DNA of 64,000 nucleotides from Spongiibacter thalassae (GTDB lineage: Bacteria; Pseudomonadota; Gammaproteobacteria; Pseudomonadales; Spongiibacteraceae): positions 929,780-993,779 of the forward strand of contig NZ_JAAWWK010000001.1 in NCBI RefSeq assembly GCF_012272835.1, written 5' to 3'. A program made the translations under genes and the position numbers. This document shows positions 1 through 8,616 of the stretch, in pieces; position 1 is the first letter of the stretch; every line of letters starts with the position of its first letter. Under the pieces are notes generated by a model. The model searched no databases. It saw only the letters and a program-made list of their open reading frames with translations, and had not been told where the DNA came from.

Positions 1-619
1 CCACCGCCAGGGCCGCTTCGCCGAATATCAGCGCCTCGAAGGGGGTCAGTGGCGAGGGTTTGAGAATGACCGTATTTCCCATCGTCAACGCGTGGTAGAT
101 CTTCACCACGTTAAGGAAAAACGGAAAATTGTAGGCAGTGATGGCGGAGACGACACCTATGGGGTCGTAGATAATTTCCGCTGTACCCAGTACCGTAGTG
201 CCCTGAGGTGATGGCGTAAGTTCAGGTCGAATCATCTCAGACTGAATTTGCAGGGCATCGGCCATCAGCTGTCGAGCATGCTTCATCGGTAATTCAAACT
301 GCAGGAATTCTGCTAACTGCTGCGAACAGCCCGTTTCCAGGCGGATAAGCTCAATGATCTCGGCTTTACGTGAATAGAAGTAATCGTGCAATTTCTGCAT
401 AGTCGCAACACGTTCAGCCGTGGTCATACGTGGCCACGGGCCGTTATCAAAGGCGGCCTTGGCGGCGCCTATAGCGTGTTCTGTTTGGGCTGCCGAGGCG
501 ATGGGAGCGAGCCCGATGACAGACTCGTCGGCGGGATTAATCACCGGTTGAGGCTCTGCGTCTCCTGGAATCCATTCATTGTCGATAAATAACGCGGTAG
601 GTAGGCTAGTCGTATTCAT
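1..619 (-). CDS. Aldehyde dehydrogenase, N-terminal part (cut by window edge)
   Basis: NAD(P)-dependent aldehyde dehydrogenase, presumably oxidising an aldehyde from the neighbouring P450 pathway. About 206 residues are visible, from an ATG at 619; the rest lies left of the window. The reading frame stays open to base 1. Family motifs seen are INPADES near residue 27, the YNFPF segment that holds the conserved Asn of the nucleotide/active-site region, and VILKPSPLTP with the cofactor-binding Lys. The catalytic Glu and Cys fall outside the window, so activity cannot be judged. It starts 68 bases after the P450 gene upstream on the same strand, so the two probably form one transcript. Confidence 0.88.
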   Translation of the reverse strand, partial: MNTTSLPTALFIDNEWIPGDAEPQPVINPADESVIGLAPIASAAQTEHAIGAAKAAFDNGPWPRMTTAERVATMQKLHDYFYSRKAEIIELIRLETGCSQQLAEFLQFELPMKHARQLMADALQIQSEMIRPELTPSPQGTTVLGTAEIIYDPIGVVSAITAYNFPFFLNVVKIYHALTMGNTVILKPSPLTPFEALIFGEAALAV

Positions 620-687
620 TTTTTTATTCCGTTTTGCTGTAAATAGGGTGTGCGGTCGTAATTGCACGTAAATTCAGGCCGCTTGCG

Positions 688-1911
688 TTACCACTGCAAT
701 TCCAGGTGGGCGACCCCAAACACTGCACCGCCGTGGGTGATGACCTCTGATCCGGGAGCGAGGGTGAGTTCGGGCATTTGAAACAGAATTTTTTCCAAAG
801 CGACATTCAGCTCCCGAAAGGCTATGTGCTTGCCAAGGCAAAAATGCGGGCCAAAGGAAAAGGCCAGATGGCGTTGCCGTCGATTGAAGTCCACCTCCAT
901 GGGGTTGCTATATTCCAATGGGTCGATTGATGTAGTGGGCTGGCAGAGTGTTATCCAGTCGCCCTGTTTCATCGCCACACCGTGAAACTCGATATCCCGG
1001 GTGACTTGACGGGCAGTCATTACTGAGGAAAAACGACGAAGGTATTCATCGACTGCAGAGGGTATTTTTTTAGGATTGTCCTGCAAATATTTTTTATGCT
1101 CTGGGTGGGTAGCTAAATGATGAAACTGAAAGCCAAGAGAAGATGCCACCGTATCCAGTCCGCCGACGAACATCAGGTAGCAGATGCCCATACACTCCCC
1201 ATCATCAAGCCGACGGCTATCTACCTCGGTTTTGCAGATATAACTAATGAAATCATCCTGTGGGTTGCGCCGCTTTTCCGCGATACGTCGCTTAAGGTAA
1301 TCGTGGATTTCCGCAGCGGCCTGTGCCTTTATTTCCATCGTAGAGCCGTGGAGAAGGCGTTGGCCCCAATCAATGAAAATATCGAGTTCCGTTATCGGCA
1401 AACCCAGTAGTTGCATAATAATTGCGATGGGGAAGGGGCGCGCAAATTCGGTAATAAATTCGCATTCGCCGCGACCTTTAAAACCATCGATGAGTTCCTG
1501 CGCCCTGGCCTGTATACGCTCGTCCATTTTTCTTACTGCTATGGGCGAAAACAGGGGGTTAAGAAAGGCGCGGTAGAAAGTGTGGTCTGGCGGATCAATC
1601 TCCAGGGGTGTCATTAACCAGCTCTCGCCAATCAAGGCCGAAAAACCCGCGCTGTTTTTGCTCGAAAAGGTGTCCTGATCCGAGAGTATTTCTCGCATAT
1701 AGCTCGCTCGGGGGACATCCCAGGTGCCCGGCGTGCCGTGTCTGGTGTTTAAGGGATTCCAGAATATGGGCGGGCCATCATGGAGGTGGGCCAATGCTCG
1801 ATAGGGGTCAACCCTGAGCGCAGGGTCGTCGTTATAATCAACTGATTTTATAAGATTCGCGGGAACATGGTCCGGCGCGGCGTACTCGGCTCGAGGGGTT
1901 GCATCACTCAT
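688..1911 (-). CDS. Cytochrome P450
   Basis: Soluble bacterial heme monooxygenase of 407 residues, the usual length for class I bacterial P450s. The I-helix GGLDTVASS (250-258) carries the acid-alcohol pair D253-T254, the ExxR motif is E289-R292, and the heme loop FSFGPHFCLG has the thiolate Cys358. Substrate unknown; the neighbours (aldehyde dehydrogenase downstream, CoA ligase and SDR across the divergent promoter) suggest hydroxylation of an alkyl or terpenoid side chain that is then oxidised to an acid. No ferredoxin or reductase gene is adjacent; the Rieske-type ferredoxin at 31634 is one possible electron donor. Regulation may come from the TetR gene that starts 280 bases away on the other strand. 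Confidence 0.95.
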   Translation of the reverse strand: MSDATPRAEYAAPDHVPANLIKSVDYNDDPALRVDPYRALAHLHDGPPIFWNPLNTRHGTPGTWDVPRASYMREILSDQDTFSSKNSAGFSALIGESWLMTPLEIDPPDHTFYRAFLNPLFSPIAVRKMDERIQARAQELIDGFKGRGECEFITEFARPFPIAIIMQLLGLPITELDIFIDWGQRLLHGSTMEIKAQAAAEIHDYLKRRIAEKRRNPQDDFISYICKTEVDSRRLDDGECMGICYLMFVGGLDTVASSLGFQFHHLATHPEHKKYLQDNPKKIPSAVDEYLRRFSSVMTARQVTRDIEFHGVAMKQGDWITLCQPTTSIDPLEYSNPMEVDFNRRQRHLAFSFGPHFCLGKHIAFRELNVALEKILFQMPELTLAPGSEVITHGGAVFGVAHLELQW

Positions 1912-2026
1912 AGTTAAACTGTCTTATCGTTGTCGAGAGTCGTATTAATCTAGAGTGTTTAAGAAGCTCTTGCCAGTGAAGATTTGTCGCTTTTCAAGGG
2001 TGCTGTTATCGCGATAAGTGATTGAT

Positions 2027-2048
2027 ATAAATACAAAATAATATTTAT
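2027..2048. promoter_or_regulatory. AT-rich inverted repeat, candidate TetR operator
   Basis: ATAAATA at 2027-2033 and TATTTAT at 2042-2048 form 7-bp arms around an 8-base spacer, in the divergent space between the P450 (start 1911) and the TetR gene (start 2191). Position fits an autoregulated TetR operator, but AT-rich palindromes of this size also arise by chance. Nothing else was recognised in 1912-2190. Confidence 0.3.
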
Positions 2049-2190
2049 GGATTCAGGCTTTCGCATTTTTGATGATCGCCTTGCCCCGAAAGGGCTGCGG
2101 CAGTAGAGTTGTAGGCATAACAACTGGCCTGTGAGCCAATAGGCCGTCGAATACTGCTTTTGCTGCCGGGCCAAAAATAACAACAGGGTC

Positions 2191-2880
2191 GTGAAAATGC
2201 TTGAAGACGTCGCTTACATCATTCCGCCACAGCCCAAGAAAAAGCCTCAGCAGAAGCGCTCTCATATGATGGTAAATGTCATACTGGATTCCTGTAAGAA
2301 GATACTACAGGAATACGGTGAGGAGGCGTTTAATGTCACGGTGTTGGAGGAAGTGTCAGGTGTCGGCAAGGGCTCAATATATCAATACTTCCCCAACCTT
2401 GACGCTGTCATTGCGGCCTTATTTGAACGGGAGTTTGTCGAATTTGTTGCTCGGGGGAAAGTGACCGCCGGATTGATCGGTCGCGATGGCCTGGATTCCC
2501 TCATTCACTTTATCATCGACGATGCCGTAACCTGGCACGCGTCGATGCGGAAATTGCACTCCGGTTTTTACGAGCAATATAAGCTGTTCTTTGATGTCGG
2601 GAAGCGTTTTGTTGAACTATCTGATAGCGAGGAATTTTGCCGAAATCATCTCGTTCCAGCTATTAATAGCGAATATCCCGGGAGGTCGGTGAAGCATCTT
2701 GCTGAAACCGCCAATCTCGCACTTAGTCAATTGAATAGTCTGTTTTTTGCGGCACTACGCTACTACCCCGAGAAAATAGGAGATGAAGATTTCAGCCACT
2801 TGCTTTATCTCACGGTTAGAAACTTTATCCGCGACTCCTGCGATATGCCGTCTTTCCCGGGAGGCAAGGGAGTGTGCTGA
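2191..2880 (+). CDS. TetR/AcrR family transcriptional regulator
   Basis: Ligand-responsive repressor of 229 residues. The N-terminal helix-turn-helix spans about residues 49-70, with the typical GSIYQYFPNLDAV recognition-helix pattern; the C-terminal part is the variable all-helical ligand domain. The start used is GTG at 2191, with ATG at 2197 as an alternative two codons in. It is paralogous to the TetR protein at 5933-6571: both begin with a Lys/Pro/Gln-rich stretch followed by KRS or ERS and share YQYFPN. It is divergent from the P450 gene and its stop overlaps the next reading frame, so it probably controls the P450/ALDH pair and the ligase/SDR genes downstream. Confidence 0.9.
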   Translation: MKMLEDVAYIIPPQPKKKPQQKRSHMMVNVILDSCKKILQEYGEEAFNVTVLEEVSGVGKGSIYQYFPNLDAVIAALFEREFVEFVARGKVTAGLIGRDGLDSLIHFIIDDAVTWHASMRKLHSGFYEQYKLFFDVGKRFVELSDSEEFCRNHLVPAINSEYPGRSVKHLAETANLALSQLNSLFFAALRYYPEKIGDEDFSHLLYLTVRNFIRDSCDMPSFPGGKGVC

Positions 2881-3305
2881 TGCAAAGGATTGCGTCGTTC
2901 AACGACGTTGTTGTAGCCACGGAATTACGTGGAAACACTGACAGCAAACCGGTAGTGCTACTTCACGGAGGTGGGCAAACACGACATTCCCGGGGAGCGG
3001 CGGCGACGACACTGGCCAACAATGGTTACCTGGCTATGAGCGCTGATCTGCGTGGACACGGCGACAGTGACTGGAGCGCGCGCGGTGAATACGAACTGGT
3101 ACATTTTGCCAGGGATGTTGAGGCTTTGGTGCGACCTTTTTCGCGCCCACCGGTACTGGTGGATGTAGTGCCCAAGGTCAATCCCGACGGTGTAGAGCAA
3201 ATAACAGGGTTTATGACCTCAGCCCCCGACGGCTTCGCCAGCGTACAGGATGCTGCTGATGCACGGAGGAAACAGGGTCGCCGGAATTGGGAACATGCAA
3301 TTTAA
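2880..3305 (+). pseudogene. Alpha/beta-hydrolase remnant with internal deletion
   Basis: The start ATG at 2880 overlaps the TGA of the TetR gene. The first 90 residues look like a normal alpha/beta hydrolase: oxyanion loop VVLLHGGGQT, then DLRGHGDSDW. At PPVLV the chain passes straight into DVVPKVNPDG, which in intact relatives lies after the nucleophile elbow. The GxSxG serine motif is therefore missing, as if a segment was deleted between two VLV-encoding stretches. The C-terminus also ends early in RRKQGRRNWEHAI, without the lid and catalytic His region. About 141 residues remain of a family usually near 280-300. The frame is still open, so a small protein may be made, but it cannot be a hydrolase by the usual mechanism. 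Confidence 0.75.
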
Positions 3306-3354
3306 TTACGTCATTTTAGAAATTCTAAACACTTCGTTGTAAAAGGTATGCGTT

Positions 3355-4983
3355 ATGTCAAAGGGCTGGAGTTCCGCGCCACTCACTACGGTTAACAACG
3401 TACTGGAAGACGCTGCGGCAAAGTACCCGGATCGGGTTTTCCTCGATTTCACAGGTGATTTATATACCTATTCCCAGGTTAACGAGCAAGCTCATCAACT
3501 TGCCCGTGGGCTTGCCTCGCTGGGTGTCGAGAAGGGTCAAACAGTGACCTCGGTGTTGGACAACAGTTTCGACGCCATATTGTTGTGGTTTGCCATTAAC
3601 AAACTGGGCGCTATCGCGGTGCCCACCAATACCGCCTATAAAGGTGAGTTTTTGCGCCACCAGATATGCGATGCGGGTTCGGAGCTGGTAATTGTAGAGG
3701 CCGACTATCTCAGCCGGGTCTTCGACCTTTCCGGGCAATTACCCAGCGTAAAAACCCTGGTGTGTCGCGGAGAGATCCCTTCCGGCGCCAACAGTGAGCT
3801 TCCTGTACGGTCCTTTAGCTCCCTCACGGAAGGAGGTTCCAGTGCAAGGGTCGATGCCAGTGGTGTCGAAGTGAGGGGCGGCGATCTAAGTATGCTGATT
3901 TACACCTCTGGCACTACCGGGCCATCGAAGGGGTGCATGATCAGCCACAATTATATATGCAACCTCGCTCGGCAGGCGCTGTTTTGCTGGGAGCCAACCG
4001 AGAGCGACACCATTTGGACTGCGCTACCGCTTTTTCATATGAACGCACTCAGCAGCATTATGATGATGGCGATGATCGGCGCCAGAGTCGCGGTTTACCC
4101 GCGTTTCTCGCTTTCCGGGTTCTGGCCTGACATTGAACGCTCCGGCGCAACCATGGCGAGCCTGCTGGGGTCGATGGCCCCACTTATTGGCACCGCGCCG
4201 GACAGTGAGAGCAGCAAACGTTGCTATGGGCAGCTGCACACTGTGCAAACGGCCCCGTTTCCCGAGCAGCTCAAGCAAGTGTGGAGGGATCGTTTTGGAG
4301 CTCGGGTGCTGGGCTCGGTGGGTTACGGCTTTACCGAAGCGGCGATGGTGGTATATGGCAAGCTCAGCGACGAAGGCGCACCGCCGGAGACCTCGGGCCG
4401 GTTACAGGATGATTTCGACGTCATGATTGTCGATGAGTACGATGCAGAATTGCCCAGAGGGCAGGCCGGAGAAGTGGTCGTGCGCCCAAAATATGCCCAT
4501 GTCTGTTTTGAGGGGTATTGGAATCGCCCCGCTGATACCCTGAAGGTTATGCGCAATATGTGGTTGCACACCGGCGACATCGGCAAGTTGGACGAGCAGG
4601 GGTATTTCTATTTCCTCGATCGCAAAAAAGATTATTTACGCCGCCGCGGAGAAAATATTTCCAGCTTTGAGATGGAAAAAACGTTCGCTTCTCATCCCGC
4701 AATTAGCGATGTCGCAGTACACGCTGTGTTTTCAGAGATGGGTGAAGACGACGTTAAGGTCACTGCGGTGTTGAAGGAAGGCGAGACCCTGGGTGAACGT
4801 GAGTTGTGCGAGTGGTGTCTGGATAAGGTGCCCTATTTTGCAGTGCCGCGTTATATCGAATTCAGGAGCGATCTACCACGTAATCCCACCGGGAAGATTT
4901 TGAAGTATCAACTCCGGGAGGAGGGGTGTACTGCGGCAACCTGGGACCGGGAAAAAAGCGATTTCGAAATGCAGCGCCGCTAG
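3355..4983 (+). CDS. AMP-forming acyl-CoA synthetase (ANL superfamily)
   Basis: Adenylate-forming ligase of 542 residues that would activate a carboxylic acid to its CoA thioester using ATP. Motifs in order: P-loop YTSGTTGPSKG (about 183-193), GYGFTEAAM in the A5 region, LHTGDIG and the DRKKDYLRRRGENIS hinge, and NPTGK with the catalytic Lys near residue 514. Overall shape resembles the CaiC/medium-chain acyl-CoA ligase group, but the substrate cannot be read from sequence. It follows the hydrolase remnant and precedes an SDR, and likely shares their transcript from the TetR promoter. Confidence 0.93.
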   Translation: MSKGWSSAPLTTVNNVLEDAAAKYPDRVFLDFTGDLYTYSQVNEQAHQLARGLASLGVEKGQTVTSVLDNSFDAILLWFAINKLGAIAVPTNTAYKGEFLRHQICDAGSELVIVEADYLSRVFDLSGQLPSVKTLVCRGEIPSGANSELPVRSFSSLTEGGSSARVDASGVEVRGGDLSMLIYTSGTTGPSKGCMISHNYICNLARQALFCWEPTESDTIWTALPLFHMNALSSIMMMAMIGARVAVYPRFSLSGFWPDIERSGATMASLLGSMAPLIGTAPDSESSKRCYGQLHTVQTAPFPEQLKQVWRDRFGARVLGSVGYGFTEAAMVVYGKLSDEGAPPETSGRLQDDFDVMIVDEYDAELPRGQAGEVVVRPKYAHVCFEGYWNRPADTLKVMRNMWLHTGDIGKLDEQGYFYFLDRKKDYLRRRGENISSFEMEKTFASHPAISDVAVHAVFSEMGEDDVKVTAVLKEGETLGERELCEWCLDKVPYFAVPRYIEFRSDLPRNPTGKILKYQLREEGCTAATWDREKSDFEMQRR

Positions 4984-5110
4984 GGGAAATGCCTCGCGTG
5001 GGCTGGCTTGATTCGATTGCGACACGGCAGGGCTGGCGGCGAAGTGCCCCGGCTTGGACGTCGTCAGAGGAGGCCGCCTGGTTTTAATCACTCACTATAA
5101 AGGAAAAGCA

Positions 5111-5932
5111 ATGGATAAGGTTTTAGGGGATTTTAGCGGAAAATCAGTGCTGATCGTTGGTGGCGCCAGTGGTATGGGACGTGCGTGCGGCTTATTGATG
5201 AACCGTCTCGGCGCCGAGCTCTGTGTGTTGGATGTGGCCGAGGTAGACTATCCTGTTAAACACTACTTTAAGGTCGACCTGCGCAGTCAGGTTAGTGTCG
5301 ATGAAGTATTGGCCCAGCTTACGGAACGATTCGACGTGGTCTTGTCATGTGCCGGTGTTGCCGATGGCACAGGTGGCATTATGCAGATCAATTTCATTAG
5401 CCAGCGTTATATTATTGAAAACCTGTTGGCTAATAACAAACTTTCCAGTCAGGCGTCGGTAGTGCTGATTTCATCTATTGCAGGTCTTCCTTGGCAGCAA
5501 AACCTGGCACAGCTTAAAGACTTCCTCGGCACGGCAAGCTGGCAAGAGGCCGAGACCTGGTTGGCGGATAACGCAGGTAACGATAATTATTCCTTCAGCA
5601 AGCAAGCCGCCAACGCCTATGTGGCGTCTTCGGCATTGCGCCTGATGAGCAAGGGCGTGCGCATAAACAGTATTTTGCCTGGTCCTACCGATACCCCTCT
5701 GGCGCGTGCGAACGCTGATGTTTGGCTGGGTTTCGGTCATGGATACCGCGAGGCGGCGGGTATCAACTACTTGCTACCAGAGCAAATGGCGAATGTAATG
5801 GTGTTTCTCGCCTCCCCTGCGGCGAGTGGGGTGAGTGGGGTGTTGCTTCCGGTGGATGCGGGACATATGTCCTCTGCTATTACGGATAGCTACCCGGAGC
5901 CAGCAATTAAAATGATGTTGGGGTTGGAATAA
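5111..5932 (+). CDS. Short-chain dehydrogenase, 3-alpha-HSD/coniferyl-alcohol dehydrogenase type
   Basis: NAD(P)-dependent alcohol/ketone oxidoreductase of 273 residues. The start chosen is ATG 5111, preceded by AAAGGAAAAG; the open frame reaches further upstream but has no better ribosome site. The Rossmann motif is GGASGMG (17-23). Catalytic residues are Ser121 or Ser122, Tyr160 and Lys164 (YSFSK). The long insertion between Ser and Tyr (LAQLKDF...EAETWL) is typical of the 3-alpha-hydroxysteroid/coniferyl-alcohol dehydrogenase branch rather than FabG. This fits a steroid or terpenoid alcohol, though the substrate is inference. Its stop codon directly abuts the stop of the convergent TetR gene. 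Confidence 0.9.
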   Translation: MDKVLGDFSGKSVLIVGGASGMGRACGLLMNRLGAELCVLDVAEVDYPVKHYFKVDLRSQVSVDEVLAQLTERFDVVLSCAGVADGTGGIMQINFISQRYIIENLLANNKLSSQASVVLISSIAGLPWQQNLAQLKDFLGTASWQEAETWLADNAGNDNYSFSKQAANAYVASSALRLMSKGVRINSILPGPTDTPLARANADVWLGFGHGYREAAGINYLLPEQMANVMVFLASPAASGVSGVLLPVDAGHMSSAITDSYPEPAIKMMLGLE

Positions 5933-6571
5933 TCAACCCCGATTAACCCTGTTGGGTATGACGGCGCTACTCATTGCGAGTAGCTCGTCAGAAATTCTCT
6001 CCTCAAACAGCAGCTCTGGCTGCTCGTCCATAATTTCCATAATCATGGCCTTGAAGCAAAGTGTGGCAAGAAGCGCGCACCGCTGTGCTTCCTCTTTGCT
6101 GATATCGCTATTCTCCTTGAGCAGGGCGTTAGTGAGGCTCGTCAGTGAGAACTGCTGTGTTCCTGCAATTTCGTCGTAGGCTTTGTCGAGGTCGAAACAA
6201 CGGTGGTAGCGGCAGTGAAACTTAAAATTAAGCCTTAACAGGCGGCTGTGGAATCCGACCGAACCCTCGATCATTGATCTCAGCGCGTCGATGGTAGTGA
6301 TGTCGCTGTATTTCTGTAACGCTGCATCCTTTCGTTCTTCGAGATATTCCCTGAGCAGATCTTCGTAAACGGCGGCAACAACCGATTCAATGTTGGGGAA
6401 ATACTGATAGAGGGATCCCACAGAGATTCCCGTGACCTCTGCAAGGTGCAGTGTTGTCAGCGCGTTGGCACCTTCAGTGTTAAGCACTTCACGACAGGCC
6501 TGCTTGACCGATTCGACCAGCAAACGGGAGCGTTCCTGTTTAGGTTGCTTGCGCGGTTTGGGTACTTGCAT
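5933..6571 (-). CDS. TetR/AcrR family transcriptional regulator
   Basis: Repressor of 212 residues with an N-terminal helix-turn-helix around residues 40-62 (LAEVTGISVGSLYQYFP) and a helical ligand domain. Paralogue of the TetR protein at 2191. It is divergent from the amidohydrolase-DUF35-thiolase genes starting at 6781 and probably regulates them. The intergenic stretch 6572-6780 is AT-rich near the TetR start; no clean palindrome was found there. The gene ends back-to-back with the SDR at 5932, with no terminator between them. Confidence 0.9.
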   Translation of the reverse strand: MQVPKPRKQPKQERSRLLVESVKQACREVLNTEGANALTTLHLAEVTGISVGSLYQYFPNIESVVAAVYEDLLREYLEERKDAALQKYSDITTIDALRSMIEGSVGFHSRLLRLNFKFHCRYHRCFDLDKAYDEIAGTQQFSLTSLTNALLKENSDISKEEAQRCALLATLCFKAMIMEIMDEQPELLFEERISDELLAMSSAVIPNRVNRG

Positions 6572-6780
6572 GGGAAAAATGCGAATAATTTATAGTTTTT
6601 AATAGTATGGATAAAAAGCTAATAAAATCAAGGAGAAATGTTCTGGCGACGGTGACCTAATGCGAATTATAAGGGCCGATTCGGCGGCCTATAATGGTTT
6701 TAATGTCGGGGTGACAGGGCTGATGTCCGCCGCCCGCATCGCTCCAACTTAACCCATAGTTATAACGAGAGGCCGCCGGA

Positions 6781-8115
6781 ATGAATAAAGAAGATATGAT
6801 TCTAATGAGTGTTGATGACCATGTCATTGAACCACCCGATATGTTCAAACAGCACCTTAGCGCGACCGAACTGGCCAAGGCGCCCACATTTATGACCGAT
6901 GATGCCGGTATGAATTTTTGGGTGTTCGAAGACCGCAAAGTGGTGAATGTGGGTCTTAATGCTGTGGTTGGCCGACCGAAATCCGAATACGGCTGCGAAC
7001 CGACGGCGCTCAGCCAAATCCGCGAAGCGGCCTATAATATCGACAAGCGTATTGATGATATGAATGCCGACGGTGTCATAAGCTCAATGTGCTTTGGCAC
7101 CTTTGTCGGTTTTGATGGCGGCTTTTTTGTTGGCGCGAAGGATCGCACCAATGCGACCCGAATGGTCAAGGCCTATAACGATTGGCACATAGACGAATGG
7201 GCGGGTGCCCACCCTGGTCGCATGATCCCGCTGGCGATAGTGCCGCTATGGGATAATCTGGCCTGTGTTGAAGAAATCAAAAGGGTGGTAAAAAAAGGCT
7301 GTCATGCGATCAGCCTACCTGACAATCCTACGGTAAAGGGGCTGCCCTCTATTCATAATGAATACTGGGATCCGGTCTGGGCGATCTGTGACGAGCTGAG
7401 AGTGGTAGTGAACTGTCATATCGGCACAGGCTATCAACCACCCCACCCGTCAATGGAGTCGCCCATTAATAGCTGGATCACCAGTATGCCAATATCCATC
7501 GCCAATTCCGCGGCGGACTGGATGCACCTCGCTGCACTGGGGAAATATAAAAACCTGAAAATCTCTCTCACTGAGGGTGGCATCGGCTGGATTCCCTACC
7601 TGCTGGAGCGGGCCGACTTCTCCTTTGAACAGCACAATCAGTGGACGAATATGTCCTTTGGCGGCAAAAAGCCCAGTGAGGTGTTTCGCGAGCATTTCAT
7701 CACCTGTTTTATCGACGATCAGTTCGGTATAAAAAATTACGCTGACATCGGTGAAGATATCATCTGCTTTGAAACGGACTACCCCCACTCGGATTGCGTG
7801 TGGCCCCGTGCGGCTGATGTCCTTTGGGACAGCGTAAAAGACTTGCCAGAGCGAGTGATTAACAAGGTGACCCATCTCAATGCCATCCGCGAATTCAGCT
7901 TTGATCCCCTGAGTATGCTCGGTCGGGAAAACTGTACCGTGGGCGCTTTGCAGGCGGTGGCGCGACGCGACGGTGTAGACACCAGTGTGGTGTCTTCCGG
8001 TGGCCACAACCCCCACGCCGAAGCGGGCGGTCGCGTTGTCACTTCCGGCGACCTTGTCAAACTGTTTGCTGCCAATGTCGGTGAGGGGGAGGGCGCTTCC
8101 ACCGAAGCGTCCTGA
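6781..8115 (+). CDS. Amidohydrolase-2 family metal-dependent hydrolase
   Basis: TIM-barrel metal enzyme of 444 residues in the ACMSD/amidohydrolase-2 group (hydrolysis or decarboxylation of ring or acyl compounds). Seen: N-terminal SVDDHVIEPPDMF in place of a classic HxH strand, a mid-protein VVNCHIGTGYQ with the conserved His, and CFETDYPHSDCVWP near residue 330 with the metal Asp and His. A tail of about 60 residues after the barrel is Gly/Ala-rich and not recognised. Such proteins recur in gene sets for degradation of cyclic compounds, but the reaction is unknown. It opens a three-gene run with DUF35 and thiolase, 75 bases before the next gene. Confidence 0.85.
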   Translation: MNKEDMILMSVDDHVIEPPDMFKQHLSATELAKAPTFMTDDAGMNFWVFEDRKVVNVGLNAVVGRPKSEYGCEPTALSQIREAAYNIDKRIDDMNADGVISSMCFGTFVGFDGGFFVGAKDRTNATRMVKAYNDWHIDEWAGAHPGRMIPLAIVPLWDNLACVEEIKRVVKKGCHAISLPDNPTVKGLPSIHNEYWDPVWAICDELRVVVNCHIGTGYQPPHPSMESPINSWITSMPISIANSAADWMHLAALGKYKNLKISLTEGGIGWIPYLLERADFSFEQHNQWTNMSFGGKKPSEVFREHFITCFIDDQFGIKNYADIGEDIICFETDYPHSDCVWPRAADVLWDSVKDLPERVINKVTHLNAIREFSFDPLSMLGRENCTVGALQAVARRDGVDTSVVSSGGHNPHAEAGGRVVTSGDLVKLFAANVGEGEGASTEAS

Positions 8116-8190
8116 AGTATCAGGCCATTATCGATACCCCCGGGTGGAACGCCGCACTGGGGGTTAACCCATTGCCAAGGAGTCACTACG

Positions 8191-8616
8191 ATGCTTGATA
8201 CCGACCAGGGAGTGGTGCGACCGCTTCCAGGAATCAACAACGACACCCGCTTTTTCTGGACCGGCGGCGAGAACAACGAACTGCTCATTTTTCGCTGCGA
8301 GGATTGCCAATATTACATCCACCCACCGGTGCGTTTTTGCCCGAAATGCGAGAGCCGTAACGTCGAACCCTCAGCGACCTCGGGCAAGGGGGTGGTTACC
8401 AGCTTCACCATTAACCACAAACAGTGGATGCCCTACCTTAAAGTTCCCTATGTTGTTGCGTTGGTGTCTATTGCCGAGCAAGAGGATGTGCGCCTGGTGA
8501 GTAATATTGTTCACTGCGACCTTGATGATGTGCATATCGGTATGCGGGTAAAAGTGCTGTTTGAGCAGAACGAGGACTTGTGGGTTCCCCTTTTTGAGCC
8601 GGATGTTACCGTATGA
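8191..8616 (+). CDS. DUF35 OB-fold acyl-CoA-binding protein with zinc ribbon
   Basis: Protein of 141 residues with an N-terminal rubredoxin-like zinc ribbon (CEDCQYY and FCPKCES, four Cys) followed by an OB fold. Proteins of this family are obligate partners of SCP-x-type thiolases/aldolases, as in cholesterol side-chain degradation where the DUF35 part of ChsH2 pairs with Ltp2. Here it overlaps the thiolase start by four bases (ATGA), which strongly supports a stable complex. Acts in the cytoplasm. Confidence 0.9.
   Translation: MLDTDQGVVRPLPGINNDTRFFWTGGENNELLIFRCEDCQYYIHPPVRFCPKCESRNVEPSATSGKGVVTSFTINHKQWMPYLKVPYVVALVSIAEQEDVRLVSNIVHCDLDDVHIGMRVKVLFEQNEDLWVPLFEPDVTV

Noticed and set aside
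4989..5090. 33-codon open frame between the ligase and the SDR
   Set aside because: No ribosome site and no recognisable sequence; the space is probably untranslated leader.
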